From Cricetomys ansorgei (lineage: Eukaryota; Chordata; Mammalia; Rodentia; Nesomyidae): DNA of 64,000 nt. The DNA is taken from NCBI GenBank assembly GCA_026225945.1, contig JAMJFZ010001815.1, forward strand, positions 18,621,501 to 18,685,500, given 5' to 3'. The notes below the pieces were generated by a model, which saw only the letters and a list, made by a program, of their open reading frames with translations, did not search any database and was not told the DNA's origin. Below are positions 55,823 through 64,000 of this stretch, one piece after another. The translations under genes and the position numbers were made by a program. Every line of letters starts with the position of its first letter. The stretch's first letter is position 1.

Positions 55823-57551
55823 CCGTCATCTTTTCATCACTACTATGAACAGTGTATACAGTGACTTAAAAAGCAAACAGCAGACCACAGAGGTCGCCGT
55901 TCTAGTAATTACGCTCTGTTGTGGAGAAGGGAGCATACAGCAACGGTTTATAAACAATTAAACAAGAGACAAAAAAAATTCAGTGTAATGTGAGGCTTCC
56001 TATGGAAATACAGTGTTTTCTTCTAAAAAGAGGTGTGTTGTGGGCAGGGTAGCCCACATTCAAGAAGGGACTGACCTCAGGAGGGCAATGGACAAGAGAT
56101 TTCCTACCAGCAATCTTGATGTGTTCAAGAAATGTAACTGAAAACATAGTTTCGGGAAAGGATTAGAGGTGGATCCTTCATCACATAAAGGATGGTAAGA
56201 GTGGTAGTCAGCAGGCGGTGCCTGTGGAAATTAACATGGTCAGGAGGTCACAGCTCCCTTTTGTTAAACATCACATGTGTGTCTTTATCCGCAGGAGTTA
56301 GTTTTTGGGTTTATTTTTTTAATGTGATGTAATGATCATTTTCCTGATTCAAATAGTTATTATGAAGATGACTTAATTTTCAGCCTGTCATTTTAAGTCT
56401 TTGAGTAGACAGACAGTAGACTTGTTTGCCAAGAGGGGGAAAAATGGACGGAGCTTTAATTGTAGCCCATTTAATTTCAGCCTCGGTGTCAACACTGGAT
56501 ACAATTTTTTTCATTGAAGATGGGAATTCTATCACATTTAAGCCTATTTTTTCCTACAACTAGCCCTGATTTCCTTCTAATAGTCTATAGGCTAGGTCAG
56601 ATGAACAGTCATGCAAAGCAAATGGCCACCCTCGAAACATCACAGAAGCATAAAACGACTGCGTTTGTACCCTCTTTGCCCATCACTTTCCTCCACTTGT
56701 ACTCCTCCATCTCTAACTCCATTACAGTGCACCAAGAGTATAAAAGTAAAATACTGTTGTATCCAATATAAAACATGTCCGAATCCCCAAACAGATCAGT
56801 GCCCTAAAGCACACTCGGACTGTTGCATAAGGCAGGTGACAAAATACTTGACTGCAACATTATTTCTTATTAAAATACCCTGTGTGTAGGACTGTGTGTA
56901 TTTTGAGGCTCAGGGTGTCTCAATGGGAATCCAGTTCATTTACAAGCCTTGAACTCATCAAAGCTTTTCTAGATGTTCATTTCAGCAGCGAACCCTGGCC
57001 TCTTCTATCAACTGACCGAAGGCCACACGCTTTAATGACAGTATCTTCAGAAAAGATCAACCTAGCCGTTTCTTTGAGTCGAGGGGATAGTAATTTCATT
57101 ATTTATTGAAACCTGAGAGGACATCTGTAGATTTTAAAAATACAGAGTATCTAAAAAATGAAGACCTGACCCATTAATTATTTTTACTGCCACTTGTCTC
57201 TTATTGGGGTCATGGTTCCAGACAAAAACAGCTGTTGTCAACATAGCTAAAATTCCAGTGTCACCTTGTGACCACAGAATAAGTAGGCAGCTGGGTGACA
57301 GGCTGAGATTTCAAGTGCCAGCACTAGGATCTGCTTTCTTACTTTGCTTTTTCTCTCTATGAACAGCAGGAGTGTGACATGGTGCCCTTTATCAGGGCTG
57401 AGCTTTTTCTGGTTATGAGTGAAACAATGGTGGAAGAGGTCTCGTCTTCATCTGCCCCTGACTACATTTCTTTCTCGGGTTATATTGACTACTGGAACCA
57501 ATCTATCTCTTTCTATCAACAGGGAGGTAGATGTTTGAAATCCTTGCTCTA
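55823..57551. other. Intronic sequence, no recognised feature
   Basis: No confident repeat over about 1.7 kb. Confidence 0.4.
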
Positions 57552-57776
57552 TAGTGGTTCTTAACCTTCCTAACGCTGAGACCCTTTAATACGGTTCCTC
57601 ATGTTGTGGTGATTCCCCCACCCACAAAATTATTTTTATTACTACTTCATAACTGTAACTTTGCTACTGTTATGAATTGTGATATAAATATCTGATTGCA
57701 TATGGTCTTAGGCCATGCCAGTGAAATGGTCAGTCCATCCCCAAAGGAGTTATGACCCACAGGTTGGGAACCACTG
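57552..57776 (+). mobile_element. URR1-type hAT (Charlie) MITE, near full length
   Basis: A 225-bp element with terminal inverted repeats: TAGTGGTTCTTAACCTTCC at the left and GGTTGGGAACCACTG at the right (ends 57776). Internal blocks are CTTCATAACTGTAACTTTGC, GTTATGAATTGTGATATAAA, and CCCCAAAGGAGTTATGACCC near the right end. It matches the rodent URR1 family structure. The 8-bp target duplication is unclear. Confidence 0.85.
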
Positions 57777-58324
57777 GCCTATAGGGGCTAAACTTGTAAT
57801 TAGTTGGGCCAGTGCACGCATTCCTTTGTTTTAGGTAAATATTAAGGTTTAGGGAAGCATAGTTCAATCGGATGTATTAGAACCTTTTGTGTTCAGAAAG
57901 GGGCACTTGTTTCTGAAAGAATTTTACAGTTCACATTTGCCTCTACAGCTCCAAAAAAGGTGCCATTGTGTATTTACATTTACTGCAGTATAGCTTGTGA
58001 GGTAAGCAAGAAACGATCATACCTATTTTAGCAAGATTCCAGGTCCAGCAAACGGAGACTCAACTCTACCCATGACATCAGTTATGCCTGCACATCAGCT
58101 ACATGTCAGTTTGCCAGGAGGATAGACCAGGAGGCATTATGTGAGTGGAGAAACAACAGGTTTTCCATATTCTCCTGTGGGGTCTGAAACATGGAAGGGA
58201 ATCTGTAGAAAATAAGATGTGAAGTGACTTCTGATGTGTCTACTAATTTTGTTAAATGGGGGATAAAGATCTGAACAAATACAGCAGATGGTTAATATTT
58301 GATTACAATATTAGATTGTGGATT
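57777..58324. other. Intronic sequence, no recognised feature
   Basis: No confident repeat. Confidence 0.4.
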
Positions 58325-58620
58325 CGTGAGACATTTTAATATAATACTATTTTATTAATCCTTTGAGAACTTATGCATTTTGGTCATATTTAACCCCCCA
58401 CTCCTGATCCCAGTTCTTTCCTGTCCCGAACCACTTCCCACGTAAGTATGTATTTCTTTTTTAATAATCCACCAACTCCAGTTCGTACTGCCTATATACT
58501 CATGAGTATTGGGCCATACACTGGAGCATGCACCTACAAGAAGCCGTCCTTTACGTCTCAGTTGGGGGTAGAGCCCATGAGCCCACCACCTCCAAATTCA
58601 TAAGACTTTATCTTATCATT
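58325..58620 (-). mobile_element. Rodent L1 3' terminus, antisense
   Basis: TTTATTAATCCTTTGAGAAC then GGTCATATTTAACCCCCC complements the L1 3' end, followed by CTGCCTATATACTCATGAGT, GGGCCATACACTGGAGCATG and AGAAGCCGTCCTTTACG. Same family as the fragments at 5948, 33839 and 45535. Confidence 0.7.
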
Positions 58621-58805
58621 TCCTATGCCATTTAGCATGCTTTAAATGGTTTAAATTCATTTTAAAAATAGAAAAGCCATCCTACAGAATTAGTAAAGGT
58701 CATTGTCAGTAATAATGTCTTTACTCTCAGGATGACCAGTGTTTTCTCTGCCAGAAATCCCTTGTGAAATGAAGCTAAATATTTTTAAACTAAAATCATC
58801 AGGTA

Positions 58806-59006
58806 TGGGCTAGAGAGATGGCTCAGTTGTTAAGAGCACTGGTTGCTCTTCCAGAGGTCCCAGGTTCAAGTCTCAACACCTACATGGCAGCTCACAACTG
58901 CCTCTAATTCTTGTTCCAAGGAATCTGACACCCTTATGCAGATAAACATGCAGGCAAAACACCAATGTACATAAAAATAAAATAAATTATTAAAAAAATA
59001 AAAATA
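58806..59006 (+). repeat. B2 SINE with target-site duplication
   Basis: TGGGCTAGAGAGATGGCTCA head, GGTTGCTCTTCCAGAGGTCC, CATGGCAGCTCACAACTGCC, GCAGGCAAAACACCAATGTA and an AAAATAAAATAAATTATT tail. Flanking AAAATCATCAGGTA (58792-58805) and AAAATTATCAGGTA (59007-59020) form a 14-bp duplication with one mismatch. Confidence 0.97.
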
Positions 59007-59020
59007 AAATTATCAGGTAC

Positions 59021-60526
59021 TTTCCCTGGGAACTACCTTAAGTATACTCTCTGTAATGAAGGGGTTCCACTGAGCCAGAGTTGTCATTTGCAGACTTATC
59101 ATTAGAAGGATATAAAGATGAGAGAAAAAGTAATAGCAATCAAACATTTAAGTTGAAGTAGAGACTAAATCTCTCTAAAATAAAACCTGCAAAATTTCTG
59201 CTGTCTACAGCAGAAGTCTGTAGATACAGACTTCCCAACTATTTGAACTTTAGACACGCTCTTGGCCTCTATGATACTTGGCTGTGTAAGAGCCATAGAC
59301 ATCATCCTGTTTATCTTGAGTCTCAGCAGTGTACCTTAGCAACTGCTTTTTTTTTTCTATATAGGAAGCTTTGTCATTCTCCCAAAGCTTTTAAAAGGAG
59401 TAAATGTCATCACTTCATTATAGTAAATGGTAGCACAGAGGGCTGATAGACACTGCCTATGTGGCCTCTGGAAGCTGACCTTTTCCCTGATTTGGGTGGC
59501 ATATAGAGACATCCCTTCAGCCAGATGAGAAGGTAGAAGCACAGTTGTATCCAAGGTGTGACTTTTGTTGGTGGTGATCTTTTGGGGACACCACTGGATA
59601 TAAACAATTATTTTCACACGTCTCCATGCTTGCTGGCTTTCATGTTCCTCTGGTTTTTATCACCTTACACTGGATCGTTGATGCTGCTTCTGTGGGTGGT
59701 AACGACTTGAAAGATTCCTGCTGCTCCTTATGCTGCAGGAAGCTGACAAATAATATTTTTCCTTTTTTTCGGGACTTGCTGCAGAGAAATGAGTATGGAA
59801 GGTTTTGTGGATGGGTAAGCAAAATGGCAGTATTAGGGGAGGAATGATTTATATCTCTTAACATGCATGCCATGAGTATCAGTCAAGAAGTACTTTTCTA
59901 TCAATAACACAATGAAGCTTAGATGAATTAGATTGATTTCTGGAAAAATATGTGCCTTCCAAAATGATGCTTCCCTGCCTTGGACTGTACGGGGTTAAAA
60001 ATGTTTGCAATTCTTAGCTTAATTTGGAAAATCTGTTTTCATGAAATGGATTAATTATACCCATTGAAAGTGCTCACTGCCTCAGCGCCATCCTCCCACC
60101 GCTGCTCCAAAATGACAAGTGAAACCAGGGACTGTGCAATTTTGGAAAACAATCAGGTCACATATTGAGTAGTTTGCTTATTCATACAACCATGAACTGC
60201 CTATGCTTGAGTTCCCTCAATTACACAGCTCAGTATGCAGGCCAGAAACAGACAAGCCCAGCACAAGTGAGCACTTCCCTAGAATACACAGAGGAACAAG
60301 TTTGAAAAATGTCCAAAGTGGCAGACGGGAAAAATTCTCATTCAAGATCCAGAAGCTGCCTCTACTCCAATCCCTCACCTGTTAACCACATAGCTTCTGA
60401 ATATCAGAACCAGGAACACTGGCAATATCTCAGACCAAGACCCTCAGGAGCTATAAATCTTAAAGGTATGGTGCAGGTATATGCCACCATGGGGCAAAGA
60501 AGCTGAGACAAGGGAAGGTGTTGGGA
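59021..60526. other. Intronic sequence, no recognised feature
   Basis: No confident repeat. Several overlapping short ORFs at 59243-59873 have no domain. Confidence 0.4.
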
Positions 60527-60608
60527 TCATAGTATTGAAGATTATAGATACTGAACATCAGGAGTCACAGTACAGAAGATTGTGGGTCACAGTACTGAAC
60601 ATCAGAAG
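60527..60608. repeat. Imperfect tandem repeat, two ~40-bp units
   Basis: Two units contain TCAYAGTAYNGAAGATTRTRG followed by ACTGAACATCAGRAG (60527-60564, 60565-60608). The second is longer by 6 bp because of an extra CACAGT. Confidence 0.6.
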
Positions 60609-60669
60609 TTCCAGAGATTCACCTAGAATGAGTGAGCATGTGGCTGCTGCAAACTTCATTTAACCTTTT

Positions 60670-60855
60670 TGTTGTTGTCGTTGTTTGTTTTTATTTTTGT
60701 TTTTGTTTTGTTTTCTGAGACAAGAGTTTCTCTGTTGTAATCCTGGCTGTCCTGGAACTCACTCTGTAGACCAGGCTGGCCTCGAACTCAAAGAGATCCA
60801 CCTGCCTCTGCCTCCTGAGTGCTGGGATTAAAGGCATGTACCACCACCGCCCGGC
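60670..60855 (-). repeat. B1 SINE with long T-rich tail and target duplication
   Basis: The + strand shows a (GTTTTT)-rich tail, GAGTTTCTCTGTTGTAATCC, GTAGACCAGGCTGGCCTC, CTGGGATTAAAGGCATGTAC and CCACCGCCCGGC. Flanked by CTTCATTTAACCTTTT (60654-60669) and CTTCATTTACCTTTT (60856-60870), a clear target-site duplication. Carries the window variant and a nearly consensus body, so probably young. Confidence 0.97.
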
Positions 60856-60870
60856 CTTCATTTACCTTTT

Positions 60871-61504
60871 ATAGGAGAAATCTCCCCAAAATGTTGAAAC
60901 CAGTGCTCTGACACATGACTTAAAATCTTCAGCTCCCCTCAATGCCGATGCACTCACCTCTCCTCCAGGACAGACCACAGTGGCTCTGCTGTGGTCTTCT
61001 TGGAAGGGTATTCCTTTGTTCTCTGTGTGACAGCTTTACAACTAACCTTCTCTGTGGTTTCATGCTCACAGGAGTTTGAGATCATCGGACTTCCCCGTCC
61101 CTCTTCCGTGTTATTAGAGTCTCAGAAGCTGTTAGGTGCTGAGGTCACTGTCTTCCTTCCTTCTTCATGGCTGCCTTCTTTTGCCCCTGTAGACTTTCTG
61201 TTCTAAATACTCGGTGATTTCTTGTCTTCCTGTTGTTGTCTTTCTCTTCCCTTACTCTCTGGATCTATTCTGGTGATTTCCTTTCCATCTCTTCTCACTG
61301 AAGTCTTTGAAATGCTATGGCAGATCTCAGAGCCGCCCCTATTTGATCCTTCATTGATCCTACATCATATTGAGGGGGCCCTGTCATCTTTTATAACAGA
61401 ATGACCCCATCTGGATATTTTTAAGTGCCTTTAAAAGATGTTGGGATTTTACTCTCCTGTCATCTTTTCCTTCCCAGGCAGTTTAAGAGAAAGAGTTAAA
61501 GGAT
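60871..61504. other. Intronic sequence, no recognised feature
   Basis: No confident repeat. Confidence 0.4.
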
Positions 61505-61670
61505 TAAAGGCTGTGGGCTCAGGAGGGCCTGGATTGAAATCTAATTCTTTTCCACTGACTGTACTTGAGTAAATTACTTAATCCTGTGCTACATATAAAA
61601 CAAGGAGAGTACACCAGTTGGGTTGTTGAAAGAGTTCGTGCAATAATAATACATATACCTGCGTTCTAGT
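61505..61670 (+). repeat. MIR SINE
   Basis: GGCCTGGATTGAAATCTAAT, TACTTGAGTAAATTACTTAA, CATATAAAACAAGGAGAGTA and GGGTTGTTGAAAGAGTTCG follow MIR (CTGGGTTCAAATCCTGG, CTTGGGCAAGTTACTTAA, CTGTAAAATGGGG, GTTGTTGTGAGGATT). Confidence 0.75.
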
Positions 61671-63294
61671 TTTAATGTATCTTTTCTACAGCCCACGATT
61701 CCAGCATTGAAAGGAAGGGACACGGACAGATGAAGCTTCATCATAGCTTTGTTTTCAGATTCTTAGCTTAAGCTACATCGGTTGACCTTTGACCTCATTA
61801 ACAGGATTAAAGGCAGTTTAGAAATGAAGATTTCCCAGCATGTGGCTAGCTCACTAACTTGGCCTTCTGCATTTTGCCAAGTGAGGATACAGTAAGAAGG
61901 CCCTCATCAGACTCTTGTCTGATGGCCAGAACCTTAATGTTGTATTCCCCAGCCTCAAGAAATAAATAAAATAAATAAAATAGAATGAAATAAAAAAAAA
62001 CCAGGGAAAATGTTGTTTGTAAATTACTGGGTCTCAAGTATTCTGACATAGCAGCACAAACAGTTGAAATGAGCTCCAGCAGTTATCAACCTCACGAGCA
62101 AGTGTTATGACTTACTAGTACTGTTGTCATAATTACCCCCACTCTATCATCCCCTGCCTTATTATTTTTGTCTGTCTTGGGGTTTACTCCTGAACCTACC
62201 ATATTTGGGACAAATGGGCTGATGCTTTTCAACATCCGATCAGGGCCATCTGCTTACAGCTTTTGCTTCTTTTGGCTTTGTGCCTTCCTCTCTTCAAATC
62301 GTTATAAAGAAGCTTTGTCCAAATTGTTGGTCTAAATACGTGACTGGAAATCTCGTGAAAATAGGATTTTCAGGGAGAACAAAACACTTGAGAATTCCTA
62401 CTTAAGGAAAACACCTCAGATTTCCCGACTGTCCTCGTATCTTCCAATGAACGAGACATGCCCTTCTGGTTATCTTTCTCTGTCTCCACGTTGCTCGCCT
62501 CTCAGAACCCAACATCTGAATATATTCTCGTCTGAGTTCCCACTGTTGATAATTGAAGGTAACCTTCAGACTTGGCTCAAAAAAAAAGTGAGTTCTTTCC
62601 GTGGAGCCCAGCATCGGAAGGTGAGAGTGTTCTAGCGAAGGGTAGCATAAACACATGATTTGAGAGTTTCTGTGCCTTTTACTGAACCACCTCCCTCTCT
62701 TGGTACTCTCTTCTTCTCTTTCTCTTCCTAGTCTTCTCCTTTGCCTCCCCAGCTCACCTGCTCTTGACAAATATGTAAAGAAGAAATCCTGTGAGTGCAT
62801 TAGAGTGGAATACCTTTCTTGACTCTGTCACTGTTTGATTGTGTCATTTGGAGGGGAAAACACTTGGTTTTTCCCATCTGCCAAGTGGGGAATATAAAAG
62901 TACCCACTTTCCTGATCCTTCATGAGCTCAGATAAGATTGTTGCCTCTATAATCACACCACTCTGCAATCCTAAAAATATAAGGGTACAGGTACGTGGAG
63001 AATTACCATGAACTATGAAATATGAATCTTTAGAATCGCAACATCCAAGAATATTTGCGTCTGAAGTGGTAGTAAAACTTAATACCAAATAAGTAAGGGT
63101 TCTTTGTGGAGCCGAAGACATCAACCAGAGAGTAGGTAGACAAATGAGTAAAAAGGTGCTACTCCCAGCAGCCCTCCATCATGGCTTAATATACAGTGTC
63201 TGGCCACATCCCCAGGGTGTCCCACTAGGGTCCCAAATGTGAACACTCAGTGAATCTGCTGGTTCCAGAAATCCTGTTTTTATATTTGAGTTTT
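61671..63294. other. Intronic sequence, no recognised feature
   Basis: An (AATA)n/(AAATA)n stretch lies at 61960-61998. The 132-codon minus-strand ORF at 62402-62800 has no recognisable domain and is not called. Confidence 0.4.
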
Positions 63295-63349
63295 TGAGAT
63301 TTTTTTTTTCTTTTTCGGTGTTTTGTTTTTTGTTTTGGGGGAGCTTTGT

Positions 63350-63470
63350 TTGTTTGACATGTATGTGTATTTGCATATGTGCATGTGGTTCGTATGTGTG
63401 TGCACAAAACACTGGGTCTCTCTTTTGCATGTAAGTACAAACATGCACACGTACACACATATACACATTT
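63350..63470. repeat. Degenerate (TG)n/(CA)n low-complexity region
   Basis: Mixed TG, TATG and CACA units (for example GTATGTGTATTTGCATATG and ACGTACACACATATACACAT). Confidence 0.75.
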
Positions 63471-63569
63471 AATTAATTTAATTTAAGGAGTTAAATCACA
63501 AGAGATGCTGTGAGAAATCTATTTGAGAGCAAATATCAGAACAAAGGAAAGGATCTGTATTTCATTTTT

Positions 63570-63773
63570 ATGCTTATTTAATTTTATGTGTAGTTGTGAG
63601 TGCCTACATGTATGTATGAGCACATGTGTATAACTGGTACCTGCAGAGGTAAGAAGAGGGCATTGGACCCCCTGGAATAGTTGTGAAAACCACCGTATGG
63701 GTGCCTGGAACTAAACCTAGGTCCTCTGGGAGAGCAACAGGTGCTCTTAACCCCTGAGGCATCTTTAGCTCCC
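63570..63773 (-). repeat. B3 SINE
   Basis: AGAAGAGGGCATTGGACCCC, CTGGAATAGTTGTGAAAACC, GTATGGGTGCCTGGAAC, CTAGGTCCTCTGGGAGAGCA and GTGCTCTTAACCCCTGAGGC complement B3, including its head at the right end. Confidence 0.9.
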
Positions 63774-64000
63774 GAAAACCTGACCTGTGTTTCTTAAAAA
63801 CAAATACAATACTTTCTCAAATAGTCTCTATCTAAAGAGCCTCATTGATTTTTCCCCCTCTGAGTTATAGTACAATTTTATGTTGTAATTCTAGGCAAAC
63901 TCCCACCCATGAACTCTTTCCTACCTAACCAGGGCTCCCTATAGCTTTGCTTCCAATTGACTTGCCAACGTCTCAGATTAATCCAAATCTGTGTGACTTG

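Noticed and set aside
62402..62800. 132-codon - strand ORF
   Set aside because: Low-complexity R/E-rich stretch from CT-rich sequence, no domain, not flanked by convincing splice sites.
63179..63468. Three overlapping minus-strand ORFs up to 95 codons
   Set aside because: They translate a degenerate TG/CA tract, giving Cys/His/Thr-rich nonsense.
1..64000. Search for CRISPR arrays, operons, bacterial mobile elements or a new defence-type system
   Set aside because: Composition, splice-bounded exons and SINE/LINE content show a mammalian intronic region. No repeat-spacer array or gene cluster exists.

Overview
This is a vertebrate, specifically muroid-rodent-like, genomic window. It is AT-rich, CpG-poor and almost wholly intronic. 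The rodent call rests on many B1 (7SL-derived), B2/B3 (tRNA-derived) and B4/ID-like SINEs, rodent-type L1 3' UTR fragments, a URR1-type hAT element and endogenous retroviral LTRs. The younger B1 copies share an unusual motif (AGAGTTACAACAGAGAAAC) where the mouse consensus I know reads AGGGCTACACAGAGAAAC. This suggests a muroid other than house mouse, but I cannot name the genus.

Only one gene is supported. Two exons on the + strand, 9929-9982 and 47974-48027, are each exactly 54 bp and phase 0. Each encodes six perfect Gly-X-Y triplets (GSAGIQGPQGPPGKEGQR and GRRGKTGPPGNPGPPGPP) and has textbook splice sites. They are consecutive in reading frame and separated by a 37,991-bp intron. The gene is a collagen with a large genomic footprint (FACIT-type or fibrillar-like). 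I do not recognise the paralogue, so no symbol is given. Positions 1-9928 and 48028-64000 are parts of the flanking introns.

Layout. 1-9.9 kb: upstream intron with an L1 ORF2 remnant, a B2/B1 pair followed by a 265-nt homopurine tract, an L1 3' UTR fragment and an old solo LTR (7731-8033). 9.98-47.97 kb: the giant intron, with about 20 SINEs, several old mammalian repeats (MIR, L2, L1M), two small tandem duplications, a short hAT-transposase-like fossil, a perfect 20-bp-arm hairpin next to a (TC)n(CA)n tract, and a CpG-rich antisense solo LTR ending 222 bp before the second exon. 48.03-64 kb: downstream intron with an antisense B1 190 bp past the exon, several L1 pieces, a Tigger-like DNA transposon fossil, a URR1-type hAT element, and B1, B2 and B3 copies.

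All other open reading frames (60-166 codons) are chance ORFs, many inside repeats or microsatellites. No RNA gene, CRISPR array or bacterial-type feature was seen. No new multi-gene system is apparent. The most notable items are the LTR beside the exon, the perfect hairpin, the long homopurine tract and the lineage-specific B1 variant. Repeat family names come from pattern recognition without alignment software, so boundaries are approximate, usually within tens of bases, unless target-site duplications are stated.
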